Made by a program: the position numbers and the translations under genes
The notes under the pieces: generated by a model
The model's database searches: none
Told to the model about the DNA's origin: nothing
The model's input: the letters and a program-made list of their open reading frames with translations, nothing else
In this document: positions 24,014-35,029 of the stretch, in pieces
Layout: each line of letters begins with the position of its first letter
How positions within the stretch are numbered: the stretch's first letter is position 1
Assembly (NCBI GenBank): GCA_015178975.1
Contig: WHVD01000036.1
Location: forward strand, 310,001-374,000
DNA from: Hysterangium stoloniferum
Lineage: Eukaryota; Basidiomycota; Agaricomycetes; Hysterangiales; Hysterangiaceae
Direction of reading: 5' to 3'
DNA: 64,000 nucleotides

Positions 24014-25158
24014 TCAATCCCAACCAATCACAGTCCCTTCGACTAAGTTCAAAAAAATTATTTTTAGAAGAGAATGAGAGGATGATGCTGTCCACTCCGG
24101 AAGCTTGTCTGTCTTTTTTGCAAGGTCGAAATCGATTAAACGCCATGCATGCGTACGGTCGTGGTAGGGACAGACTAGTCTCTCCGAAGTGCCAGATGCT
24201 CCGAGAATATTACGCCAATGGACGTCTACGGCCTCAATACCTAGCCTGCCTAAGTCATCATAAAGGTCATGGATATCCTGCCTGAGTGGGATGAGATTGT
24301 TAATATAATGTCAGGATAATCCTAAAACGCACCTTATTCCTTCAAGCGGAATGCCGATGGGAATATGTTCACCCAACCGTTCAAGCACAAGAACGGATAT
24401 CAGATGGTGTTTGCGAACAAAAGTGAGATGGGCAGCAGGATCTGGGGTGTAACATGAGAGTTCCTCCTGCACTAGGTCTTCCCAATCTTCAATAGTGTCG
24501 ATGACCTTGTTTGAAGCTGAATCTGGAGTATCCTCCTTGACTTTAGCGAAATATATAGCCCTTTCTTGCGACCAAACTGAGTCTCTCAAAGAACACCTTT
24601 CCTCCTCATCAGCTTCCTCCGCGACCTCTTCAGAAATTCTACGCCAATTTGGAACTTCGTATTCTTCGGTCAATTCAACTTGGAAAAAGCCATAGCAGCG
24701 TGCGATGCAGACACCTTGAAGATGTTCCATCTCTTCGTAAAACCAGGCTTCGCGGGCCAGCTTCGGGGAACGGTACCTGTTAGATACTTTGATTACAAGA
24801 GGTGGTATATGTGGACCATCCCTTGGGGATTTAACATCTACTGAATAGACAGTTCCGATTCGTCCTCGTCCGAGTTGGTCGTTCACAGTGACACGGAGGA
24901 TTCCATTGCTGGGTGCTGGGAAATTGGATGGAGGGCGGACCCAAAAGCCGTCTGGTCGAGCCTCGCCATACGAGTCGTACTGAAGGTTGGCAGGAAGTGT
25001 GCTACCTCTTTGACAGGTTAGGATAGCGGTTTGGTCGTTTTTTTTGACTAGCCCCTCAATTTCTATAGATGAAAAGGTATTCTGTGCCTGCGTGGGAATC
25101 AGATATAAAGCAAATCCAGTTTATCATGGACACTCACAATCAAATTGAAAGGTGACAT
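24014..25158 (-). CDS. Protein kinase-like protein, complete (347 residues)
   Basis: Three exons on the minus strand: 25138-25158 (MSPFNLI), 24333-25087 and 24014-24281, with introns of 50 and 51 bp (GTGAGT...CGCAG and GTGCGT...CTCAG). The total is exactly 348 codons with its stop and reads through without interruption. Features: RPDGFWVRPPS (about 51-61), glycine-rich loop LGRGRIGTVYSV (79-90), VIKV with the beta-3 lysine at 107, REAWFYEEMEHLQG with a helix-C acid near 125, an acidic Glu-rich insert (about 155-190), catalytic loop VDVHWRNIL (Asp278, Asn283; the His-Arg of HRD is replaced) and DFDLA (309-313) for the metal-binding DFG. This order is typical of a large kinase-like family of Agaricomycetes. 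Because D, N, DFD and the lysine are present, activity is possible. Transposon-derived inverted repeats begin 100 bp upstream, so its promoter may be replaced. Substrate unknown. Confidence 0.75.
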
Positions 25159-25257
25159 TATAACGGGGAAGGTCCAAGGACTGGAACACGAAACGTGTGC
25201 AAGCGAAGTTCCCAGCGCTAAGTCCGCGCTTGCACTTACCGAGCGCTTCTGTGAGGC

Positions 25258-25875
25258 GGATACATAATCAAAGGGACTTTTCGAACGATTTTGAACAAAA
25301 CGGGGGTGACCCTATGTCCTCTGCCTGAACACATTGCCGATCAATTTTTCTTAACAGTAACTGAAGATCATGTCTTGACTTTCTGTCTGAGATGTACAAT
25401 ATAGCGAAAACAGACAAAGTTTATTTATGATGACTAAGCTACTGTAAAGTATGAAATAGCCGAGCATCGACAACATGCAATACTATGACTTCTAACATGA
25501 GATGCATCCCAATAGCACATTATCATTTTCAGAATATGCCATTGCCCATACATATTAGCTACAAATACACTCTATTTAGTGTGTGAAAAAAAAAGGTAAT
25601 GGTGCTGTTAACGCCAATGTCGACCAAAGGACTTCTTCTTATCTTCACACCCTTTTTTTTTCACACACTAAATAGAGTGTATTTGTAGCTAATATGGGAA
25701 ATGGCATATTCCGAAAATGATAATATGCTATTGGGATGCATCTCAGACAGGAAGTCAAGACATGATCTTCAGCTACTGTTAAGAAAAATTGATCGGCAAT
25801 GTGTTCAGGCAGAGGACATAGGGTCACCCCCATTTTGTTCAAAATCATTCGAAAAGTCCCTTTGATTATGTATCC
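25258..25875. repeat. Large inverted repeat upstream of the kinase gene
   Basis: The left arm (25258-25596) is an inverted copy of the right arm (25651-25875), ending in 'ggatacataatcaaaggg' and its complement at the outer edges. The arms meet around a loop of about 55 bp after the A/T-rich 'tgtgtgaaaaaaaaa' end. The left arm carries about 97 extra bases (25402-25498). The right arm is the distal end of the copia-derived frame, so the structure arose by inverted duplication of part of that fossil. Transcripts through it could form long double-stranded RNA. Confidence 0.8.
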
Positions 25876-28800
25876 AAGGAGGCCATATTCTTGCAGTAAC
25901 ATGGACAACACATGATCAATATCCTCGTTATTGGGTGGATCATGGGATGTGTTTGACTGCGATTGGTGGAGTTCATGTAGGGTATGCAGACGTTGTTGCT
26001 TTGCGAGATGTAAACGTTCCGCACTTTCTTGAGAGGCTAGGATAGCACGTTGAAGGCGTGAGCCTGGTTCAATATGTCTTTCTGCGATACAATCAGAACG
26101 ACGAACAGGTGCTTCAGGATTTGGTTGGTTATTGATTAAAGGGGGGCAGTCATTTTGTGGTGCAGGTGCCACTGGATGATTTATACTGGGTGGTATAGAT
26201 GGTGCTATAATACTATCATCGAGAGGGTTCAGAATGATGATGTTATTTGGAGTAGATAAGGTAGAGGTGATTGGAAAAGGTACTGGCAGGTCTTGGTGTG
26301 TACACATTGATTCTTGATGGGGGTGTCCCTCATGGCTTTCCAAAAAACGTACGTATGAACTGTATATTTGATGAGTTTTGGGGTTGTAACATCGGTATGA
26401 TTTTGACTTCGCATCATTACCAACCAAAATACATTCAATTGAACATTTGAAGATTTTTGGATTAGATTGGTTTTTGGATGAGTACGAAAGCTTTGGATCC
26501 AATTTCCCTCATATAGGAGTAATCAGGAACGCGGCCATACCAAAGCTCCCAAGGAGTTTTGCCATTAAGAGAGTTGGTGGTCGTCTTAACATGAAGATGA
26601 GCCGCAGTTAGGTAGAGTTCGTCCCATAAGTATGTTGGTAAATTAGCGTATATACGCATTGATCGAGCTTTTCCCATTGATCAAGCTTTTCCCATTGATC
26701 GAGCTTTTCCCATTGATCAAGCTTTTCCCATTGATCGAGCTTTTCCCATTGATCAAGCTTTTCCCATTGATCGAGCTTTTCCCATTGATCAAGCTTTTCC
26801 CATTGATCAAGCTTTTCCCATTGATCAAGCTTTTCCCATTGATCAAGCTTTTCCCATTGATCGAGCTTTTCCCATAAGGGTTCTATGCATACATTCCACT
26901 CGTCCAATGTGGGCTGATGTGTATGGTGCCGTAAATTGTTGTTCAGTTCCTCTGGATGATAGCCAATTCAACATTTCGCAGCTTTTAAGTTCGCCGTTAT
27001 CAGTGTGGTATATTCCGACTTTCAGCCCTGTTTCAACTTCCCTAGCTTGCTCCCATATCCAAAGCTGAGGAAAGGCATCACTTTTAGCTTTCAATAATAT
27101 AGTCCAAAGAAAACTTGTAGTCGTCAACTATATTCATGACGTAGTTATTTCCAGTTCGTGAAGTTATAGCCTGTGGTCCTGAGAGATCTATCCAAACTTT
27201 TTGTAATCTCCTTGTCACCTTATGCCCCCACCCACTTTCACATATTTTTGGAACTGAAGATTTTGTCTGTTTTCCAAGGATGCATGAATCACATTTCCAG
27301 GGAGCTGAAGTGGGGGAGGACTGCGCACCTTTTAGGAGACCACTTTTGAATGTCGTTAATAGATTTATAGTTCGCATGTCCAAGGCGGTGGTGCCAAGTA
27401 TCGAGGGTAGGCATATTTTGAGTGATGAGTGCATGCTCTGTGAGTGTGGAGTGGAGAGATAGCATGTAGAGATTTTTGTGGGGGAGTAATGAGCCACGAG
27501 CTATTATAGCATTAGATGATTTTGTACTGAGCCAACATGATTGATAATCAAAGTGTGCGATGATATTGGAATCTCGGGTTAAGCAACAAACTGATATGAG
27601 ACACACTGTGGCATCTGGTATGTAGAGCATGTCTCAGAGTATGATGGATGTTCCATGGCCTATACGCATTTTGATGTCACCAATACCAATGGCCCAGATA
27701 AGAGAATTCCCTAAACACCTTACAGAACGAGGGGTAATGGCTCTTAAAGTGAAAAAATCAGTTTGATCTGGTGATATGTGTATGGTGGCACCAGTGTCCA
27801 GCCAGAAGGGATAGATTTCGGTGGAACTTGGGGTACGTTTCGATTGTGATAGTGGTTGAACGGTTGATGTGTTCAATGCTGTAGGATGCGTGTAGCTGTT
27901 CTTGGTCCAATCAACGGTAGTCTTCAACTCCTCCTCAAGGACAAGCCAACCTTCATACTCGATCTGTTCTAGCACAAGAGGGGAAGACAATGCTCTGTCA
28001 GGAGCGGGGGTGACATGTCCCACAAAGTCAGTGGAGGCAGGGTTTGGGGTAGATAATTCAGAGGTGTCCATTTGAGCGATGTAAATGCGACCATTGGCCC
28101 CTTGGATACGCACAGGAATCTTCATTGTAGGGGTTGATGCTGGAGTAGTGGAGGTAGATGGAGAATGTATGATCCTCGATGGTTTAGCCCCCCGGCTCTG
28201 TTGCCTGGCCAGCTTGGACTCTTCAATAGTTTTGCCCGCCATTCCACCCCCTGGTGCGATACAGTAGTCAACTGTATGGCGGTGCTTTTTGCAATTGGAA
28301 CAAACAATTGAAGTGTTGGGTTTGGATACGGCGGCAAGAGCGATGGAGTCACCCACAGTGGAATTTTTGTTACTAACTGGGGTCATAAGAGCTTGTTCAC
28401 TGTCTAAGTAGGAACATAGTTGGGTAGAGGTGAACAGATTGGACTTAGTGGATTGAGTGATATCGCGGGTGATGATAGAACAGAGATGTTGGAAGTCAGT
28501 GCCCAAAGCATTGAGAAGAGCAATGCATTTAAAGAGGTCACGGGAAATTTTGCCCATATCATAGGCACAGTCAATCATAGTGCAGATGGTTTCGGCTGTT
28601 GTGGGTAGAGGTGTGCTGCGGGAAAATTGAGCGAGTAGGGCATTTTGCAGTAATTGGACCTGTCGGATGGGTCCCTCACTCTTGTGGCGAAGTTGTACAG
28701 CATCCCAACAGGCCTTCGCCCCAAGGTCCAGGTCAATGTACTCCCATTCTGAGGCCTCAAGGGTGGATGCAATAAGAGCTGCAGCGAGGGAGTTATTACT

Positions 28801-29209
28801 TTCCCAGTTGGCCCGAGCGCGAGGGCAGTCGAGACCTGGCTGAGGGATAAGTCCCTTGGCATAGCCCTGGAAACCGGTAAGAGTGAGGAATAAAGTGGCA
28901 GCACGAAGCCATGGTTGGTAGTTGGACTGGAGTTTGTCTAGCTTCGGCACAGAGTAAACGATGTTGGTGCGGAGTGCTGTGATGGATGGAGCAAGGTCAT
29001 ACGTAGAGGTTGTTATAGAGGAAGCCATGTCAAATGGAGAATGGGATTGCAATTTTTAATTCGTCACAAGTATAGTCAGCTTATACAGACGAGTCGGGGC
29101 CCATAACCTGTTAAAAATTGCAACTAATATTATCTCAGTCTCGTATTAGGGTATAACGGACTGATGTATATACCTAATATTATCTAATACAGACTGTCAA
29201 TACAACAAT
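25645..29209 (-). mobile_element. Copia-type LTR retrotransposon, broken, 3' part missing
   Basis: Minus-strand order: a probable 5' LTR (about 29111-29209, TGTTGTATTG...TTTTTAACA) followed by a primer-binding-like GGTTATGGGCC; a gag-like frame (27634-29052) with the UBN2-like region and a zinc-knuckle CxxC...HxxxxC; protease, GAG-pre-integrase and integrase pieces (26462-27630); and a variable region after the integrase (25645-26502). Reverse transcriptase and RNase H are not present and no 3' LTR is seen. The gag-like frame looks whole; the remainder has a few breaks. CpG is largely kept, so decay is moderate. Confidence 0.85.
26660..26876 (+). repeat. 18-bp minisatellite, 12 copies, inside the copia fossil
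   Basis: Twelve tandem copies of GATC(G/A)AGCTTTTCCCATT. The variable base runs G,A,G,A,G,A,G,A,A,A,A,G through the array, pointing to partial amplification as 36-bp doublets and then as 18-bp single units. The unit is derived from the integrase coding sequence around it (MGKARS) and being 18 bp long keeps the frame within the array. Confidence 0.95.
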
Positions 29210-29310
29210 AAGGAATATTATCTAAAGCAAACTCACCTCAGTCTCGTATAAGGGTATAACGGACTGAGGTGTAAATGACGTGGCCATATAGTTTAAATAC
29301 CGTGCAATGA
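29111..29310. repeat. LTR remnant and short palindromic repeats
   Basis: Two imperfect palindromes lie here: 29134-29165 and 29234-29271. The second has perfect 10-bp arms, CACCTCAGTC and GACTGAGGTG, around TCGTATA/TATAACG. Related copies are at about 30601-30638 and 30718-30750. They lie in and beside copia LTR sequence. Confidence 0.65.
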
Positions 29311-29510
29311 ATATGTGGAACAAAGGGATGACGTGTCCTTTCGTGTATCTTTGATTGCGTGTTCTAAAAATAGATGCCGATCGTCAAATCCGTTGTTCGT
29401 GGTGTATACATTCCAACAAAATGAGGCGCTACATAATTAATCATACATGATTGGGCTTTGCCGCTTGGGAGAACCTGTCAACGCGTATTGTACTCTAACA
29501 CCTTACATTG

Positions 29511-30262
29511 TTAATCACCAATTATTGTCCACCCGGTGACCCGGCCAGTGATAACGAGACAGACGGACGATGGTGTTGTTGTTCTCATCGATGGCGGCAA
29601 AACCAACCCAGTCATCAAGCTCTGCAGGCGGTGATCGTGAAACGACATCATTTCCGACACATAAAAGTTCACGTTTCCTACTCTTCGAAACACGAAAAGC
29701 AGTTTCCCGTTCGTGCACATACTCCACTGACAACGTTGGGACACCAAAGACCCCCATAACTGTCCGAATTGTCAGTATGAGACATAAAATGCGGTATATC
29801 ACACTTGTATATATTTATAGGTTTACCTGTTTTATGAGTTGGTGTTCCCGAGCGTTACCCCACCAATTGTAAGCTCCGGTTACGGCGTTCGCTGTTGACG
29901 CACTAAATATACATCGAATAACATTATCGGGATAACTCCACCAGGTCTTGACGTGTATTAGAGCCTTGTGCGATTCGTGAGCCGGTGGGGTGGGGTGGGA
30001 CACTAACAAAAAGGTAGGATAGCCCCCTTGCTTGGCCGCCCGGCGAGGAGGCGGACGAATCCACAAAGGGTATCTTGTAGTGTCAGCGTCATTATCTGGG
30101 ACTCCTGCTATAATATTGGTATTGGCATAACGTGACTGAGAAATATTTTTCTTCAAAATGTAATGCACAGAGAAGCGATGTACTAACCGCCAAATGATGG
30201 TTAAGAGGTTCAATCAATTGGATAAAACCTTCATTCTCGAGAGACCTCTCTGAGGTCATTAT
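29511..30262 (-). pseudogene. PD-(D/E)XK nuclease-like family, copy 2, 5'-truncated
   Basis: Minus-strand paralogue of the gene at 20970-22285. From the 5' side: IMTSERSLENEGFIQLIEPL (copy 1: EMTSEPSVQDEVFTQLLNPL), an intron at the same place (GTTAGT...TCTCAG), a nuclease-domain exon containing HVKTWW and TGAYNWWGNAREHQLIKQ, a 67-bp intron (29760-29826) at the same place as in copy 1, and a last exon starting LWGSLVSQRCQWSMCTNGK and ending at 29511. Two conserved intron positions show the copies arose by DNA duplication, not retrocopying. The first about 195 residues of copy 1 have no counterpart upstream of 30262. It appears non-functional as a nuclease. It sits between two copia elements. 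Confidence 0.7.
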
Positions 30263-30264
30263 AT

Positions 30265-30640
30265 TCGGCGTTCTGGTAATGTGATTTACGGGTGAATTTA
30301 CGATTAATATTTATACTCATTTTCCATGTTTGTACCCATTTTAGAGAAACTGCAGTTTATGAGTTCAGGCCGCCAGCATGAGGCCTGACAGAACTTGTAG
30401 TGAAACAATACTGTACTGTGCCAGTACTGTCCAAGAACAAACGGGGTGGCGGGTGGTGAGGAAGAGAGACACCTCATATACTTCTATATGGATTAGGGAC
30501 GATCGAATCCGAAATCAGGCAAATGAATATTCCTTTTGCCCCCATCACATCCCCTGTACTAATCACAGTCACATATATTGGGCGTCAATTATAGCTTTGC
30601 CTCAGTCCCTTATACTACGAATATACGAGACTAAGGTGAG
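30265..30640. other. Gap between nuclease-like fragment and copia element
   Basis: An ORF at 30378-30659 (+) has no recognisable domain. At 30601-30638 is a copy of the short palindrome described near 29234-29271. Nothing else is seen. Confidence 0.4.
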
Positions 30641-30641
30641 C

Positions 30642-33600
30642 TGTCTATTTATCAAATAGACAATTTCCTTAAATAACCTTGCATGTACTAGAACTACATT
30701 CTAGGTACCTATTGTACAGTCCGTTATACTACAAATATACGAGACTGAGAACTACATTCTAGGGTATCACTTTTAACAGGTTGTGGGCCTATTGTGTCCT
30801 TATTGAAATCACCTATCACAATACCTTTTCTGGCGTCTTGAGGCATTTTTTTCATCTACAACATGTCCAACCCTCCAGCAATCAGCCCCTTATCCATCCC
30901 TCTCTTGTGGACATCCCTTACTTATACAGAGGCTAAACTTGACAAGTCTGAAGGAAATTATAAGGAGTGGTACTGTAGTGCAAAACAATACCTTACAATT
31001 ACAGGGTTGATCTTCTATGCCCTTGGCACCGTCCCCATCCCTGATCCTTCTGACCTTACCTCTGCCCAGAATTGGAACTCCAATGATGGCCTTACCCATG
31101 CACTTATCCTCTCCACTCTCTCTCGAACCGAATGGGATTTTGCTGAACCCCTTCTGAGTGCAAAAGTGTGTTGGGATGCTGTCTTGGTTTGCCATTGCAA
31201 TGAGAGGGGACCCATTCACCAGGTCCAGCTCATCCAGGAAGCCCTCACTATCCAGTGTTCAAAGTTGACATCCCTGCCCACAACAGCCTCTCTTATTTGT
31301 CACGCTATCTCCTGGGCATTTGAGATGGGCCAACTTCCTGAAGATCTCTTCAAATGCATAGCCCTGCTTAATTCCCTCACCAATTTTCCTCACTTGCACT
31401 CTCTCATTACTCGAGATTTATCTGACTCTTCTGCCTTGACCCCATACCCTTGATCCTGCATCCTTACCTTACTTGAAAATGAACAATGCATTATCGACTC
31501 AGACACTAAGTGAATGTCCAACACTGACACAATTGCTCTTTCAACTCAATATGCTCCAAAGTGGACCATAGTCACCTGCATCAACCCGAATTGCAAGAAG
31601 ACAGGACACTATCACTTACTGCATGTCACCTGGGGGAGGCATGGCCAGTAAGACTATTGAAGAGTCTAAAGCAATGCGACACAAGAATCAGGAAAGCCAT
31701 AAATCTGGGTCAAACCCCACACCTACAGGTAAAATCCCCATTAGCATCAAGAGTGCGAATGGGCAAGTCTTCACTGCTTACATGGATACACCACTACCTG
31801 ACCCTGCCTTTGCCGGCATGGCTGTTGGAGACACTCCTCCTCCCATGTCCCCTTCCGATACAATTGAATATGCTGGATGGATTGCTCTGGAAGAGGACCT
31901 ACATGCAACAATTGACTGGAAACTACAAACTCACCCAGTGGACATGATGGCTCTTACTGCATCCACTATTTCCCCCATATCCCAGACAAACTCAACACCT
32001 ATTTCCTGCACTACACACCCCTTCTGGCTTGACACAGGTGTGAGTGTACATGTCACACCAGATTCCCATGACTTCAAAATCTTGCGACCCATTCCACTGC
32101 GACCCATCAAAGGACTTGGGGGGTCCTATGTATTAGCCATTAGCCTGGGTGACATCCACCTTTGTGTCGGTAGAGGGGCACACATTACCCTTAATGATGT
32201 CCTTTATATCCCGACTGCCTTGGTCTGTCTCATTTCAGTTAGATGTCTTACCAGGGATTCCAAGATTTTGGCACACTTCAATAAATCATCATGCTGGCTG
32301 ACCACCAACTCAGGTGCAACCATTGCACATGGTTCTTTACTCTCTCACAAAAACTTATATTCATTGTCACTTGAGTCTGCCACAGTCGAACACACACTCT
32401 ACACCCATGGTGCCCCCAATATCACTACTTGGCACTGCCGTCTAAGTCATGCAAACTACCAATCTATTGCTGATATGATCAACAACGGCATTATTAAAGG
32501 TATGCCAAACTCTACCTGCCAGCCTCCCCCCAAATGTGATTTTTGCATCCTTGGCAAACAGACCAAAAACTTAGTACCAAAAGTGGGAGCACAGGGAGAT
32601 GGGCATAACATAAAGCCACAAGATGATTAGGAAAAATCTGGGTGGATTTGGCAGGACCAAATGACATAGCGTCCCACACGGGATCATTGTATATGATGAA
32701 TATTGTAGATGACTACTCAAGTTTCCCATGGTCTATCCCTCTTAAGAACAAGAGTGATGCCTTTAATGCACTCCAAAACTGGGAGCGTGCACAAGAAATG
32801 GAAACTGGGTTGAAAGTTGGCATCTACAGAACAGACAATGGAGAACTAAAAACCAACAAAATGTGTCAATGGCTGGAATCACGAGGTACTACATATGAGT
32901 TCACTGCATCTTATACCTAAGCACACATAGGCTGTGTTGGATGGATACACCACACACTAATGGGCAAAGCCCAGACTATGTGATCATATGCAGGATTACC
33001 CCCCCAATTTTGGGAAGAATTTCACCTCACTGCAGCTCATGTACATGGTAAGACAATGACCCAACGATCCAAAGGAAGAACCCCTTGGGAACTATGGTAT
33101 GGTTGTAAACCAGATCTCTCTTACCTGGGAGAGGCCAGCTGCTGGGCATTCATCCTCATACTCAACAAAAATAATCCAAAAATATATGAATGATCAAGAG
33201 AATGTATCCTACTTGGATACAAACCAAATGCAAAGGCATACCACTGTTCTGACCCAAAAACCAAGCAGATATACATTTCTTACCATGTAAAATTCCTTGA
33301 AAGCCATGATAGTCACCTACGCACATCTCAACCCACCATGTCCGCTTTACCACCACCTAACATCAAACTCCCACAGATAGTCATGCCACCCCTTCAACCA
33401 CCAGAAATCGATGAGTCAGAACCCATCATGCCTATACTGCAACCTAATGATATTGCACCTCCACTTTTACCACCTGACGATGCCATGCCTCCACAGTTGG
33501 CCATCCCAGATGATGCCCCAGCACATATTCCTGATGACAGGATTTGGCACTCTACTCGGATAGTGGCACGAGCCCCTAATCATCCTTCACAGCTGGAGAC

Positions 33601-34399
33601 TGCAGTCCAGGATGCCATAGCAAGTGCTACACGTGTCTGTGCCCAACAGGAACAACACCGCCTAGACATCCAGCAGTTACATGACATTGACCTCCCAAAT
33701 GCTAACATTGCTGATGAGCTGTGCACCATGCTCAACATTTTTTGCCATCCAGGAGAGTCTGACACTGATGTATTAACTGCTATCTCAAGCTTACCTACGT
33801 CCAATGGCCCCACACCATACGAAACAGACCCTCTTACATGAGATGAAGCAAAAAAACTCTCCCCAAAAGGAAGCATGGCACACCAGCTATCAAGAGGAAT
33901 TTCAATCGTTGAAAGAGATGGGAGTATATGAACTCGTACCACCTTCAGAAATTCCCGTTGGTACCAAGGTTCACAAAAGGAAGCCTATTTTTCATATAAA
34001 AAGGAATGCTGCTGGCGAAATATACCGTCGGAAAACAAGGCTCATTTCAAGTATATGGACATGACTATGATAAGACAACCTCACCTACAGATCATATGGA
34101 ATCCTGGCACATTTTACTGCACTTAGCAGAAAATTTAGGATGGGATGCCAACAAATTGATGTCAAGACGGCTTTCTTATATGGCCTGCTTCCAGATGATG
34201 AAATACAATTCATGTTCCAGCCCAAAGGCTTTGAGGAGCCAGGACTGCATATAGCAGGGGTGTTAACCATTACACCACCTGACCCTGGGAAGCACTGCTA
34301 GCATTACTCAATCTAACAGCTGTCTATTTATCAAATAGACAATTTCCTTAATTAACCTCGCATGTACTAGAACTACATTCTAGGGTATCACTTTTAACA
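30642..34399 (+). mobile_element. Copia-type LTR retrotransposon, broken, both LTRs visible
   Basis: 5' LTR 30642-30778 and 3' LTR 34321-34399 share TGTCTATTTATC at the start and TATCACTTTTAACA at the end; the 5' copy is longer by about 58 bp owing to an internal insertion. A primer-binding-like GGTTGTGGGCC follows the 5' LTR. Internal parts in order: gag-like region (30863-31453), zinc knuckle, protease and GAG-pre-integrase (31623-32630), integrase (32642-33300), a Pro-rich linker (33338-33841) and the beginning of the reverse transcriptase (33804-34240). The remaining polymerase region is absent and a tRNA-like repeat lies just before the 3' LTR. Broken, at least four breaks, moderately old and CpG-poorer than the copy at 25.6-29.2 kb. 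Confidence 0.9.
34241..34318 (-). repeat. Second copy of the tRNA-derived repeat (half-length)
   Basis: The reverse complement matches 10098-10167: leader 'gagtaatgctagca', 'ttcccagggtcaggtggtg' and 'taatggttaacacccctgct', then diverges in what would be the anticodon loop. It lies between the reverse transcriptase fragment and the 3' LTR of the copia fossil, and was probably inserted there. Confidence 0.65.
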
Positions 34400-35025
34400 G
34401 CGGGATACATATTCGGCGCCGGAGAGTTGACAGATTCCTGTCCACGGCGGATAAATAGCAATCCATGTGATAGCGCGCTGTCATATGTGGGGCGCGAGTA
34501 CTACCAGCTGTGTTTGTCTGTCACTACAATTCCATTCAATGTGGCTGCGATCACAGGTCCCGATGTTGGGGCGACAATTTTCCTATGAAGGTCTTTCAGA
34601 AACTGTACAGCACAATAAAACCAGAAGGCCGTCTGCACTCGTCTTACAACACCATTTTGTAATAAATTGCATTAAATTGTAGCATATGTTTGGAGTATGC
34701 GATTTGCTTCCTTGCGGAGTGATTACTGTCCCTAACTCTACGATAAGGATCTAACATTCCAAGAAAAATTAAGTGGTCGCAACGTAAACACCTCTTGGAC
34801 ATGAAACTTTCAATGTAGTGCCTTAATGACGCTCCTTATTCTATTTTTATTCTACGTGCTCCTACGAAACTTCCGAGAGGAACCGGTGAAGCAGTCGACA
34901 CGCCTCACGAGCCGTCAATAAAGGAAATCCAGCAAATTAATCTATGAGAGGTAATTTGGGAGTCCTAAGTGTAGTACTGCTAGATATTATAAAGTACTCG
35001 GAAGAATGTGCTAACAGCATTACCG
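34400..35025. other. Gene-free normal-CpG region
   Basis: An ORF at 34467-34682 (+) has no domain. The stretch lies just downstream of the kinase-like gene on the minus strand and may be its 3' flank. Nothing else is visible. Confidence 0.4.
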
Positions 35026-35029
35026 CCGT

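Noticed and set aside
26659-26877. ORFs on both strands encoding LIELFP or WEKLDQ repeats
   Set aside because: They are translations of the 18-bp minisatellite in other frames, not genes.
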